DNA from: Cordia subcordata
Taxonomy: Eukaryota > Streptophyta > Magnoliopsida > Boraginales > Cordiaceae
DNA: 64,000 nucleotides
Assembly: GCA_028554755.1 (NCBI GenBank)
Contig: JAPTOF010000015.1
Coordinates: 12,783,501 to 12,847,500, forward strand
Direction of reading: 5' to 3'
How positions within the stretch are numbered: the first letter of the stretch is position 1; every line of letters begins with the position of its first letter. Shown here in pieces: positions 33,319 to 46,091 of the stretch. Made by a program: the position numbers and the translations under genes. The notes beneath the pieces are model-generated. The model had not been told where the DNA came from. It saw nothing but the letters and a program-made list of their open reading frames with translations, and ran no database searches.

Positions 33319-34740
33319 CTAGTGCGTTCTGTTTAATTCGAAAGGATGACTAGAGACTAAAGTAGACGACCCAAAAGGTTGTTTGTGACTTTTATTTGAA
33401 TAACAAAATTCACAATTCAATGAGAATGACGACAGTGAAGTAGGAAGTTGACCAGAAGACTTAAGTAGCTTCAAAGTTTTTGAAGAGGGATGCCCTAACC
33501 GATCATGCAATGTTCGGACAGATGCAGCTAGACCTCGAGGAGAGTACAGAGAGGCGGTGAAATTCCCTTAATGCAGCTATTCATAGACATTATTCAAGCT
33601 CGGACCTGTTGCGAGAGTTGCCCCCGTGATTAGATCCTTAACGTAGAAGGCAGAAGGTGAGAATTCAATTGAAACATTGTTATTTTTCAGAACTGGTTAA
33701 CAGAGATTAAGTTCTGTTGCAGTGAGGGAACATATAAAACATTGGACAATTGAAAATGATGCTATGAAGAAGATAAAGAAGCATGACTAGTGTGAGAGAT
33801 ACTCAAACCTGAACTATCCCCATTCACCACATCATCAGCTACCTTCATACAGTTGGCTTATCGTCCGAGAACTCAAGTCCCCCATTATATAATTGAAGGC
33901 GCCAAAGTCAAGCATCCAGGAGTTGGTGGAAGTGGTTACAACATTGGTAGTAGCCAGTTGAGGAGAGAAAAATAAGCGCTTCGCCGTGTAACATTGTCGC
34001 GCACTGTGGCCTTTCTTGTCATAAAATTAGCACACCAAGTTGGAGCAAATTGTGTTTGCTGATGGAGAGTCATTTGTGTGGCGTCGTTGGTTACCATTGT
34101 TGCGATTTGGAGCACTGTGACTTTTATGATTGCTGGAGCATTTCTCGGAATTGGAGACATTGGACTGGCTGGATGCATTAACCGTAATTGGTGCAGAGGA
34201 CCCAATGACCCCTGATGCACGAAGCTGCTCGCGTCTGAGGAATGAATCATACTCCACGAGTTTTTCACTCAGTTCGTCAAAGGTAATGACTATACCTCTT
34301 GCACGGACTATGGCAACAATTTCTTTGAATGCCGGGCCAACGCCATTGAGGGTATGAGTGATAAGAAATTGTTGCGGAACTGGGGCGCCAATTAGTGCCA
34401 ATTCATCAGCAATGTCACGAACACAAGCAAGATACTTCGTGATGGGTTGGTGGCCACAAGAGAGTAAGGTGAGTTGCTCAGTGAGTCCCATGATGCGAGA
34501 CGAAGAGGGATTGGCAAAATTTTTGGCCAACCTAAACCAAGCTTCAGCGGACGCTGTGCAAGAGCACACCACCGGTACCACGGTAGGGTTGAGAGATTCG
34601 ATGATCCAAGAAGTAAGAGCTTATCCTAATGCATCCAAAGTTGATACGCAGGATTGGGAACTTGGGTGCTGTCGTTTGTGATGGTTGCTGAGGGACAAGG
34701 AGTAGAACCATCAATGTATCCTTGCAGGTTGTTACCAAAT
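33319..34740 (-). pseudogene. Copia-1 gag, protease remnant and integrase His-Cys region
   Basis: Minus-strand order from right to left: gag of the UBN2 type (AWFRLAKNFANPSSSRIMGL, LISNDEL-like FDELSEKLVEYDSFLRREQL at 34027-34581), a CCHC-like remnant (CANFMTRKATVRDN), and then after decayed sequence the GAG-pre-integrase motif (MHDRLGHPSSKTLKLLKS ... CEFCYSNKSHKQPF at 33319-33510). Two overlapping frames in gag show a frameshift. The rest of integrase is not found on this side, so the nested Gypsy either marks or masks a deletion. Confidence 0.88.
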
Positions 34741-34961
34741 ATCAAAGCATCAAACTAGGTGTTCCACGAAAAATAATTTGTTGTGGTTAATTTTATCGGG
34801 AACTGGTTTGCAACATTATTGGCGACAAGAGATTGAATGGACGATGCATCTTCAGTAATAGTGGTGAAGTTATCACCAGATGTGTTGTTTATGGAAGAGG
34901 TGTTAGAGGTAGATGGCATTGAGTATGGAGGGGAAGCGTGAAAGGACTGATCTCGTTAGAG

Positions 34962-34978
34962 ACAACCTCGTGATACCA
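34962..34978 (-). promoter_or_regulatory. Copia-1 primer-binding site (initiator-Met type)
   Basis: On the minus strand the LTR end CCCTTAGA is followed at once by TGGTATCACGAGG, close to the initiator tRNA-Met complement TGGTATCAGAGC. Confidence 0.8.
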
Positions 34979-35142
34979 TCTAAGGGAGAATAGAGCAAGA
35001 GAAAAGTGTATATATTCTTCATATGATGGGTGTGTCTTTACCTGAGGTGATAAGTATTGAGAGGATTACAATTAACAAATAAGATAATAATAAAGTTAAC
35101 ATAAGTATTATCATAAGTATATCAACCTATTTATCTCTAATA
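34979..35142 (-). repeat. Copia-1 5' LTR (164 bp)
   Basis: Matches 18861-19038 over its full length apart from a 14-bp deletion and scattered substitutions. Followed by the TTCTC target duplication. Confidence 0.88.
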
Positions 35143-35147
35143 TTCTC

Positions 35148-36431
35148 TTATATATGCAATTTCCTGTATTCAAGTAAAATAAACGATAACTTGGAGATGC
35201 TACGCAATTAGAGAAACCTTGCCATTGCATTAGTGTAATTGTATTCTATGCATGACTATTATTTTACGATTCCCTAGAACTTAATTATTGCAAGTTGCAA
35301 AGGTATATTCATAGGTGCATTGAAGAAAACCAAATTAAAGGAAAGGTCGTCGATCTTTCATTTTCGGAGAAAACACAAGTAGTGATCTGATGATGATCTT
35401 CAAGGTAAGCACCAGCATGTACTTGGTGATCAAATCTCTAGGTACTTGTGTTAAAGATCTTCCATTGAACCTTTATTTTTCCACCAAGGTTCAATCACTA
35501 TGTGTGCTCTTTTCCTTTTTCTTTTTCCAGCTTATATATGTTTACGTCGTTTTGCTCTTTGCCACACAATGGCACATGGAGGAAAAGGAAAACGATGCAT
35601 TATTAATTATCTAAAACTTTAAAGTTATAGAGGAGGATTTATTGTATATTTTTCTTATTGTCCAATCCTAACATGTTCTTTTACGTGAAGGCAGAATTTA
35701 TTTTAAATCTTTTATGTGTACAGTATTAATATTTTTAATAAAGTGACTGTGAACTTTAAACTCATAATTAATTTTTGAAATTATATTTTAGCATCTTATC
35801 TAAAAGTTTACATATATTGCGTTGACACATGTATACATTGGTGGGGATGAAAGTCGTGAAATTCAATGCTAATTTTTGCGGGTCGTCAAGATTCACACTC
35901 CGTCAACTTATTTTTTCATCGGTAGTGGCCGTCACACTCAATCAGTGTCTTCAAGTTACAACTATGTGGTGATCATATATAGAGATTTTAGATGAAATGC
36001 CCAGATAGTCAAACAATATCCACGAAGAATCAGAGAGAAAGAGGGGGGGGGGGGAAATTAAGGCAATGCTATTTTCATTTATAATTATGAAAGAAAAAGA
36101 ATGTGAAATGACATGAAAGAATTGGATCCATCCTGTCTCTACTTTTCATTTATACTTTTTTCCCTTTGTGCTGATGGACTAGCCTTCTTCTGTATATGGA
36201 GCATGCATAAGAACATATGTTTATTCTCAAAAAGCTCCCAAAAATACTTCCTTTTCTTCTCCTTCACCACAAAATTAGTATCTTCTCTACTTTGCATCTG
36301 TCACCATTCCTATCCTTTACACAATATATCAAAACTAAACAGTAATCAATGATGACTATTGTTCAATAGTAGTACGTACTTTTTACGAAAATTCTACGAC
36401 TAAAAGTTCAACATACAACACGAGCTAAGTT
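35148..36431. other. Gene-free upstream region of the WAT1-related gene
   Basis: AT-rich with no supported coding sequence; the 74- and 79-codon frames here have no domain or splice context. A G9-10 run lies near 36045. The distal promoter of the downstream gene may lie here. Confidence 0.5.
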
Positions 36432-36438
36432 TATATAA
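36432..36438 (+). promoter_or_regulatory. Candidate TATA box of the WAT1-related gene
   Basis: TATATAA about 120 bp upstream of the ATG, followed by a CT-rich segment (36447-36480) suitable for a transcription start. Position and motif only. Confidence 0.55.
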
Positions 36439-36500
36439 GCCGTTTCCATCTCTCTCTTTATTCCAATTTTTCCAAGCACACACAAAATCAGTGTGGGGGC

Positions 36501-36504
<4 letters not shown>

Positions 36505-36556
<52 letters not shown>
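36505..36556 (+). repeat. (GA)n microsatellite directly before the WAT1-related ATG
   Basis: Twenty-six GA/AG dinucleotides run up to the start codon in the 5' leader. The longer frame beginning upstream at 36491 (a run of Arg-Glu) is a translation of this repeat, not the N-terminus. GA tracts in plant leaders can bind BPC/GAGA-type factors (inference). Confidence 0.9.
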
Positions 36557-36560
<4 letters not shown>

Positions 36561-36839
36561 GTGGTGAAAGAAACTACAAGAGTAGCTTTCGGGGGTTGTC
36601 ACACGTAGTAGCCATGATTGTGGCTCAATTGCTGCTTGCAGGGAATATCGTTATTTCTAAATTTGCAGATAATGATGGGATGAGCATGAGGGTTATGGTA
36701 GCCTATAGATGGATCTTTGCAACCGCCTTTCTTGCCCCTATTGCCCTTATTGTTGAGAGGTAACTTCATAACCTTTTACTAATATTTTCTTTTCCCCCTC
36801 TTCTTATTTACATGCATGCATATTTATATTCGAGTCTCA

Positions 36840-36889
<50 letters not shown>

Positions 36890-39800
36890 TCAACATGAGT
36901 GTCACTTTCTGCAAATTGTATCTGCACGATGTTAAAGTTACAGTTCATGCTATCACCATAGTTTATAATTCAACCGGCAATGGGCAATATTACGAGTGTG
37001 CAAAACATTATATACAGTTGCAGTCCATGGGGAGGAAATAAAAAATTTTATAATAGTATTAGATATGACTGACTTTTACCACCGTATATAACTAAGAGGT
37101 AATACTTAAGTAATCCCGTCTCTTACTTTGGATGAATATCATTTGACTTACCTGGTATTTATTATAGGGACTTGCTACCCTCTCAGGGTTTGCTAGTTAG
37201 TAGTTGGGTTTGCCCGTTGATCCAATGAGGGGGCTCAAGTCGTTGGATCTATTTCCCTTGTTGTAAAAAAAAAGTAATATTTAAATAATAAAAGTAAAAT
37301 GATATCTAACATTATCCAAAATTGAGCTAGAATTCAATTGCAATAATTTTATTTTCTTGCATGAGAAGACATATATTATGCTACTAGCAAATTATACAAC
37401 TTTGCGATTTCCATAGGGTAATTTAAGTGGGAAAAAAAGGCTTTGTCACATGTACAAGATAATAGATATGTCTTGAAAATCATGAAAAATACGCCTAGGA
37501 ATACACTCTTACATTTACGAATATATTACACTCTTCATTTAGACATTCAATAAATATAGAAATTACCATTACTTGACGTCTAAGCAGTTCTTCGGTAAAG
37601 ACTTTGTAAAAGGCAAAAAGGGAAAAGGACAAAAGATCCCTCACTTTTAGTTATTAAATCAAATAGGTCCATTAATTCTCCACCCCCTTCCGCCTCCCCC
37701 CTCCTTTCTGGATTCCTCTATTATGCTTCTCTTAGTAAAGTTAACAAAAAGGTTGGTCAACTTCACAAGATATCTTTTTTGCCCGTAATGGGGCGCTAAT
37801 GTAGTAGAATTAGTGTTTTTTTTTTAATTTTTTATTTTCTGATATGATGCTTCTTTAACCACTTTGATAAGTGAAAAGAAAAATAGGAAATCACTTTGAT
37901 TTTTCTTTTGCAATGATTCATTCATCATTGTAGTAGGTAAAAGATAAAAATTAAAAACTTTCCCCGTGGTTATATGTGTTATGTGTTGTGATCGCTTAAT
38001 ATTCTTTTTTTTTTTAAATAAAAAAATTCAATTTGACAGTTATAATTAATTTAGAAACCCTTTTATTTACCTTTTGCTATGATGAAGATAGTATTATGTA
38101 TTTGTTATGGATAAGAGAGTAGCTCAAGTCATTGAGACTACTTTATTTAGGAATGAGGTCCTCGGTTCAATCCTGTAAAGGTGGAGGATTGAATTAACAA
38201 AAGCAAAAACACTTTTTTTAAAAAATACTATATATTTGCTATTATGCAATTGACATAATATTCGTTGTTAATGTTGTCATAACTAAGACAAATAAAAGCT
38301 AAGGTTAATTTGTGAAGAAATAAAATATCCATTAAACCTTTTCTTTTTATTTTCTTAGAAAAGAATTTTTGAAAATTTTCAAATGGTAATATGGCATGAT
38401 GGACGAGTATTCAAAACCAGTCACCAACAAAATGCCAAAGTTAAGTATTTTCCAAAGCAAAGTGCTACATTAAGAGACACAGACCCCCAAGGATATAAAT
38501 TGATCCCAAAACCCCAACGCACATTTTCAATTCATAAATTAAGCCGGACAAACTCCCTTCCTCCTGAACCCCTAATTTATCAAATACTAGAATTGCAGAT
38601 GATAGGGATTGAAAATAAAGCAAGAATTGAAATTCGCTACAAAGTAAAAGTACCTTGATAAGAAAACCAATTCTTGATGCCACCAAGGAATGCAAACACG
38701 CCTCACTTGCAAAATATGGAGAAATTGGCAAAGCCAATATAATTTGTTTGTAAATCTCAATAAACATATGTTTTCTAGCAAAAGAATAGTACTTATACTT
38801 TCATAAGGTCCTAATCCTAAAAGGAAAATAATAAATAACCCTACTTCTATTTGGGCTAGCTTAGACTCAAGCCTAGGTGGCTTAGCCTCATCTTAATTTC
38901 ATGACTTCAACTACAATTTCATAGGCTTGTTTGTATTTTCATGACATAGTCATGAAATCTGTCCATCAATTTCATGGGTTGAAAGCAAATTTCATGACTT
39001 GCCAAAAACTATATGACATAGTCATGAAACTCTCTGTCTCCATTTCATAACTTGCTTAATTTTCACGGGTTGTTCATAACAAATCTCCATGTCCATGGAT
39101 TGGCCATGAACCCTCAAACCTCCAAAGACAGCCCACACATCTTGCATAAAGAAACAAGGCCACTCGTCTTTTTTGCTTTTGTAGTTGTCCTGGAATTGTC
39201 TACAAACAAGGGTCCACAAAGCCTTCCTTTTCCAAGTGACACACGTGACGTTACCACACTAGTTTGAATCTTTTTGTCCTGCCACTTTATAACCGGTCTA
39301 ATCATCTTTTTGTCCCTCCACTTTCTAACCAGTCTAATCAAAAGAATAAGGTCCTTGTCCTTCTATAGTTCTTCTCCAAACCCATTGCCAAGGTGATCCT
39401 TGCTCACATCATTCTCTCCTTCCCCGAAAAGATTCATCCTCGAATCTTGACCCTTAGATGCTTGAGGGACTTATGGTTAGTGTGAATGAATAGCTTCTCT
39501 AGCATCCATTTAGGCTTCTCATCCAAGAACATATTCTTGAACTCCTGTAACATTGCAACAAAACCACTAGGCAATTCAGCGTTAATGTTAGCGCTAGATA
39601 AAGGCACTCTATATCGAGTTACTAGAAGTGAGCTCTCGCATGCATATGCACTCATGAGCTCCCCCGTTGTTGTATAAAAACTCTTCGTTTCCTCACTCTT
39701 TTCTTCTTCCACTAAAGCTTATTCCTCTGTGCATCCCTCTTTTTTTTCTTTACCCATACAGTCATTGACCTTTAGGCCATTAATTTCTTTCTTTTCACTC

Positions 39801-42800
39801 TTGGCCTCTTCTCTCTCATTCTTTTTACTTGCTTTGTCCTCGCTAATTATAGTTTTCTCTGAAGCTTCCATTGTTTTTGGTTGATATACACTTCTTTAGG
39901 TGACAAAGGAGCCAAAGCAAATTTCTACCAATCTAATTTAAGAAAAGTATTTATTTTTATACCCATCATGAACTATGAGCATATCAAACTCCCTAGGTCT
40001 ACCCCTCACGGATTGAGCATCATCCTCCTCACCCTTAGCTAGCTTGACTAGAATTTCTTCCTTATAAGCTAACCCCTAATTGCTACCCTCATAATGTTTA
40101 CTCTACGCATTTGCTTTATTTCCTCAAGCTACTGAGATTGTCTATCGATTCGATCATTTATCTTACGGCACATGTGATCCTTTCGAGATGAGACTTCATG
40201 GTTTTAGTATGAATAAAGTTCCCAAATCTACCTCTTGATCTCTTTCAAAATAGTTTGTCTCTTTGCCTTCCCTTCTGGACATGATGTAAAAGCTATAAGA
40301 AAGTTGTTTCAAATAAAAGAATTTTCTCATTATCACTCCCTTACATGTTTCCCTCTATAAATGATTACTCCACTCGTGTTTCTCTCAAATTTGCTTTTAC
40401 CCTTTTCTGAGCTCACACACTCTAGCCTTTTTCCACTCAAGTTTAATTCTTTAGTTACACTTCAGAGTCAGATCTCCGAACCAAAATACTCAAACCAAGT
40501 AGCAAACTCTAGAATTCAAGAAAATAAAACCACCCAATGTGATTAGTAGAGTCAAACTAGAAGCAAACTTGCTCTTTCAATGAAACAAAGCACACAAGAA
40601 CAAGAAAAGTGTGTTTCAAATTTTAGATATGAATTTTTTATCGTAAAATATGAGAAAAACCCAAAGATAGGATTCAAAGTAGAACCTCAATGACTCAATC
40701 TAAGAAATAGAACTTCTGATAAATTTTTTTTCCACTTTTTTCTCCTTTTTTTGTTCCTTTCGTTCCTTTTTTTAATCCTTTTTTTGTTTTCTTTTTTTTT
40801 TTTCTTTACCTTGTTCAACAAGAAAAATTCAAGTTTAAGGAAAAAATAGCAATAGAAATTGAAGTAAAGATAAATAAGAATTTATTTTTGACCAAAGCTT
40901 TGATAACCAAATGATGTGAAACCCCAAGGATATAGATTGATCCACAAACCCCAAAGCACGTTTTGAATTCAGAGATGAAGCCAAACAAATTCCCTCCCTA
41001 CTAAATTTCTAATCTATCAAAGACTAGAAACACAAATAACAGGGATTGAAAATAAGGCAAGAATTAAAATTCACCGCAAAGTAAAAGCGCCTTGATAAGA
41101 AAACCAAATCTTGATGCAACTAAGAAATGCAAACATGTCTCACTTGCAAAATATGGAGAAATTGGCAAAGCCAATATAATTTGTTTGTAAATCTCAATAA
41201 ATGTATGTTTTCTAGCAAAAGAATAGTACTTATACTCTCATAAGGTCCTGTTAACACAATAAATAAATAAACCAATATCTTTTCTACAAACTTAAGCTTT
41301 TAGATGAGGTGGTAATTTTAACTTGGTATCAGAGCCTGGAAGCCAAACAGCACAGGTTCGATCATTACCGTCACCCATTTAATTAAATCGGTTACATGCA
41401 AGCTTTAAACAAATTACGCTGCACATGAGGGAATAAACCAATATCCTCTCTACAAGCTTAAGCTTTTAGATGAGGTGGTAATTCTAACTGGTCCTAATCC
41501 TAAAAGGAAACTAATAAAAATAACCCTACTTCTAATTGGGCTAACTTAGACTCAAGCCCAAGTGGCTTAGTCTCGTATCTTAATTTCATAACTTCTACTG
41601 CAATTTCATGGGTTCATTTGTATTTTCATGACATAGTCATGAAATTCTCTGTCCATCAATTTCATTGGTTGGAAGCAAATTTCATGACTTGCCAGAAACT
41701 TCATGACGTAGTCATGAAACTTTCTATCTCCACTTTGTGACTTGCTTCATTTTCATAGGTTGTTCATGACAAATCTCTATGTCCATGGATTGACCATGAA
41801 TCATCAAACCTCTGAAGACAGCCTACACATCTTGCATAAAGAAACAAGGCCACCTATCTTTTCTGTTTCCATGGTTGTCTTGGAATTGTCTATGAAGAAG
41901 GGTCCACAAAAGCCCTCCTTTACCAAGCGGCACACGTGACATTACCATGCTAATTTGAATCTTTTTGTCCTGCCACTTTATAACTTGTCCAACCAAAAGC
42001 ATAAGGTCTTCTTCCTTATATAGTTCTCTTCCAAAGCCATTGCCATGGGATCCTTGCTTGCATCATTAAGTGTGCTACAGGAGTCATCTCTTAAGCCTGA
42101 ATGAGTTGCCTTTAGAGTCCTTCCCCACCTGTCTTAGTGATTGTGATTGTGTCTGTGGCCTTAACAACTCCGTCAAGTCCCCGACCAACAGAGAGGGGGT
42201 GATTTGTAATATGCCACATTGGTTTATGGGGTAATGTATGAGTGGTATATAATCGAGTGATGTGGGAATAATAATAATTGGGGTTAATCATTTCAGCTAA
42301 TTGATTTAAGAGCTCAAGTAAGGGCCTGTTTGAATTGGCTTTTTTTTAGGAAAAAGCACTTTTTTTTCCTGAAAAAGTTATATTAAATTTGTAATAACTA
42401 TTTGATTTGGCTTCCAAAGAAGCTGAAACTCTAAAAAAAGCTCAAATACAACTTTTTTAAAAGCCAGAATTTTCAACTTTTCAAAAAAGGTTGTTTTTCA
42501 AAAGCTATTAAAAAATCACTTTTGAAAAAAGTCAATCCAAACGGGCCCTAATTATCTGCCTACAGTACTAGACTTGCTCGAAGGCATAACATTAAAAGTA
42601 CATGTCCGTAATTAAGTTTCGAATTGTATATTTACAAGTTTGTACTATTTCTTTGCTTAGCAAGCTTTATACTATTTGTTTATAAAAGAATTCTGATAAG
42701 TTTTACGAATTGCAAATGTTTACAATTACTTTCATTACTTTATATTTACACAAATTAAATTTATGTTCATAACTTTATACCATATATACACTGACCAAAT

Positions 42801-42938
42801 GTTCATAAGTTTTACCTTATATATAACGTGTTATGCTCTATGTGCATAACATGTAAATTGCTTAGTTTTTCAAGCGCCAGCAAATATTTACTCTTCGTCT
42901 TTTTGTCAATTTTTTTCATTAATTTCTCCTACACGCAC

Positions 42939-42992
<54 letters not shown>

Positions 42993-44693
42993 GTATGTAT
43001 GTATGTATGTGCATTACCTTTGCAAGAACAAGCCAAAGATAATTCAAGTTGCATAAGAAGTGTTGGTGGTAGTGAAAATAGCGATAGTGAAGATCATAGA
43101 GATTGGTGATGGTAAAGATAGTGATTGAAATAGTAGTGCAAGGAGAGAGCGAGAGATAGAGAGAAGCGAGAGGGAAGAGGAAATATTGTAGTACTATATT
43201 TAATTTTTCCCGAAGCAAACTCATCATTTCTAGGCTTAGTCTCCACGAAGCCACAAGAGAGAAGTCGTTTTCCCTACAAGGAACTCCTTTACATGCCTCT
43301 AGCCAATTAATACAAATGGCTTAGTTTAGAGATCAAATCGCCACTCATATTCTTTTTTTCCTCTTTAATACAATTGTCAAGGAAGCACCACTAATAAAAG
43401 AGCCCCATATAGTTTGTGAATATGTATATATCCTTTTCTCTCTTATGCTTTCTTCAAGAACCAATTTGAAAGAAGTTGTTTTCTTTGAGCATAAAAATTT
43501 TGTAACCAAACATTTTTAAGTGAAGCAAGATATATCAAATAATTTTTGTAATGTCCTTATTTTCGACAATCAATTATAAATAGGGTCTTGATCAACATGG
43601 TTTATAGGGTGGAGAAACAAGATAAATTAAACCCTTTTCGACAATCAATTATAAAGAGGATGTTGATCAACATGGTTAATAGGGTGGAGAAACAAGATAA
43701 ATTAAACCTTTACCTACTAGAAACAAATTTATAATGAACACTAAAAAATGTTTAAAAAATCATAATAAATGTTAATTCCAACATAAACATTTCTAACGTT
43801 TAACCTCTCAATAATGTAAAACTACATCAATAATAACATTTATAATAAAATAAGTTTTACCATTAAACCAAAGAAATTTTCATTTATATAAGGATTATAA
43901 TAAAAAGTGAGACGAGATAGGAGGCGGTGTGAGAGCAAGAGATTTTGTTATATCTTAAAATAAACCATCAACTATTCTATTCTGGATTATTGGATGCATT
44001 ATTATCAAATATAAATCAATTCTACATCAAATGGCATTAGTCTCATCATTGATAACCAGTAATGATCTCTTTTCTGCCCTCGCGTGTCTTTTATAGCTTA
44101 GATGCTAAATGTAAATATAGTTAAAGATGCTAATACAATAAATAAATAAACCAATGTCTTCTCTATAAGTTTAAACTTTTAAATAAGGAGGTAACTCTAA
44201 TATGATATACGAGCCTAGAAATCAAAAGGTCTCAAATTCGATCCTTACTACCACCCCTTTAAAAATATCAAACTTGTCCATGTGCAAGCTCTATACAAAT
44301 TACGTTACACATGATAGGACGTATTAAGACAATAAATAAATAAACCAATATCTTCTCTATAAGCTTAAGCTTTTAAATAAGATGGTAACTCTAACAAGCT
44401 AACACAATAAATAAATAAACCAATATCCTCTCTACAAGATATTGAAGTTGAACAGTACTCAAGTAAGAATTGAGCTGTCATGCATGGATATTTATCATTC
44501 TCAAACTTTCTTTATTATGTGATTGAAATCTCAATGTTGTCTTTTTCTATGCAGGAAGAAAAGGCTAAAATTAACAAGGGTAGTCATATTTCAATCATTT
44601 TTATCAGGTTTACTTGGGTAAGTTATTGTTATATCTTCCAATTTTTGCAATCAATTTAAAAGTAAAAGTTCATTCAAATTGTAATCGAAATTA

Positions 44694-44729
<36 letters not shown>

Positions 44730-46057
44730 TAATCGACAGCCTAAAAGCGTTTGATGTAGAATTCTATATGTCCTTACATTTTTAGGAGAGTGAAAGAGTA
44801 GAAAGAATTTCATTGAGTTTCTTTATAAGAGAGGAGAAGAATATGTGAAGTAACCATTTCTTTGAATTTTTCTTCCTACTATACCTATCTTTTTTTATAT
44901 ACTTGGATTAGGTTGACCCATAATGGGTAACTCAACTTGAAATCTATTCTCACCAAAAAAGATGATTGAAATTAATATATGTTGTTTGTAACTTTTTTAT
45001 TGCAGGGGAGCACTTTTCTCTAACTTGTTTTTTACAAGCGTAACCTTGATATCTCCTACATTTGTTACAGCAATATATAACCTTGTTCCGGCAATGACTT
45101 TTGTGATAGCTATTATACTCAGGTATTTATCTAACTAGTTTCCCATTTATTATGGTACAACTTGGTTTCTTCTTTGTTTTGAAAGGAAATAACTCTGGTT
45201 ATTTGTGTATGATTTTATAATAAATAAATGTCTAGAAGGCATATATAATAGTTAAGTTTGGAGTCTCCTAAAAAAAATATTGTTATGTGAATGTATCTTT
45301 TGTGTCGTTCAAACATGTATTTTGTTTCAAAAGTTAGACCACAATAGAAAAACTCTAATATATCAGCTATGACAATTGTTGTCAATGTAATTCATAAATA
45401 AGGAAAGTATATGGCATCATCCTTATCACATTCAAACCTCTCTTGGTGTACCAAAATATGAAAGAATAAATATAAAACATTGATCATATAGTACTCAAAT
45501 TATTCTTCTTATATTTCTTTTTTGTTTTTCATATCAAATTCTTTTCTTATTTTTCTTTTCAAATTTAAATATTCTTTCAACTACTGTAGATCTCTAATAA
45601 AAATAATTAATATGTAAAACTTACTAAGAATTAAACTTTACAATATATATTTATATTTATCATTGCATACATTGTAAAAGTATAAATATCCGCAAATCAT
45701 ACTGTGCACTCGCAATATTGTACACCCTTTGTACATCCCCTGTTATAAAGAAAAACAAAGACAAACATATAAGAGTATTATTCGAACACACACTACTCTC
45801 TTTTCTCTCTTTTCCCTACTCTTTCCTCTCTTTAACTATACCCCATCTCTTAAAAAAAGATCAAATCTAATTGCTCTCTTCTCTTTTCTCTTGCAACAAT
45901 AGTGGTTGTTACAATAGAGTTGTGGTGGTGAAAAGATAAATCTAAAGTACAAAAAAGAATTAGAAGATAGGTGGTGGTGGTAATGTATGATAGGTGGTCA
46001 TTTATATATGTTTCTAGTCATATATTTATGGTTGTTGTTATGTATACATATATATAC

Positions 46058-46091
<34 letters not shown>

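Larger units (their letters stand above)
18861..35142 (-). mobile_element. Copia-1 retrotransposon (minus strand), split by a nested Athila-like Gypsy
   Basis: Short LTRs (18861-19038 and 34979-35142) flank Copia-type gag and pol fragments read on the minus strand. A 5-bp duplication, TTCTC, borders both LTRs. The primer-binding site lies directly inside the right (5') LTR. Plus-strand Gypsy DNA (20526-33239) interrupts it, with a GTTAA/GTTAG duplication at the junctions. Without the insert, Copia-1 is about 3.6 kb. The integrase catalytic core between the His-Cys region (33319-33510) and reverse transcriptase (20450 downward) is absent, so this copy was probably deleted before or during the nesting. 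Confidence 0.92.
38475..42065 (-). mobile_element. Decayed Gypsy-type LTR retrotransposon in WAT1 intron 1 (antisense)
   Basis: LTRs at 38475-39411 and 40912-42065 flank 1.5 kb of internal DNA. TTAAG duplications lie at 38470-38474 and 42066-42070. On the minus strand, the 5' LTR end TTTCACATCA is followed by TTTGGTTATCAAAGC, a degraded initiator-Met primer site (about 40897-40910), and the purine tract CGGGGAAGGAGAGAA abuts the 3' LTR (39412-39426). The only recognisable coding remnant is at 39434-39712, with LPSGFVAMLQEFKNMFLDEK, like the protease-reverse transcriptase linker of Gypsy (Tekay/Del-like) elements. Reverse transcriptase and integrase are gone. LTRs are visibly diverged, so this is an old, deleted insertion. 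Confidence 0.85.

Noticed and set aside
34130..34681. Plus-strand frames of 75 and 107 codons
   Set aside because: Antisense shadows of the Copia-1 gag.
36491..36556. Longer N-terminus for the WAT1-related protein through the Arg-Glu run
   Set aside because: This is a (GA)n microsatellite; family proteins begin close to the MGGERNYKSSF-type start at 36557.
41324..41336. TGGTATCAGAGCC as part of a tRNA-Met gene
   Set aside because: It is the complement of the tRNA 3' end directly after a 75-bp LTR; no cloverleaf can form. It is a primer-binding site.
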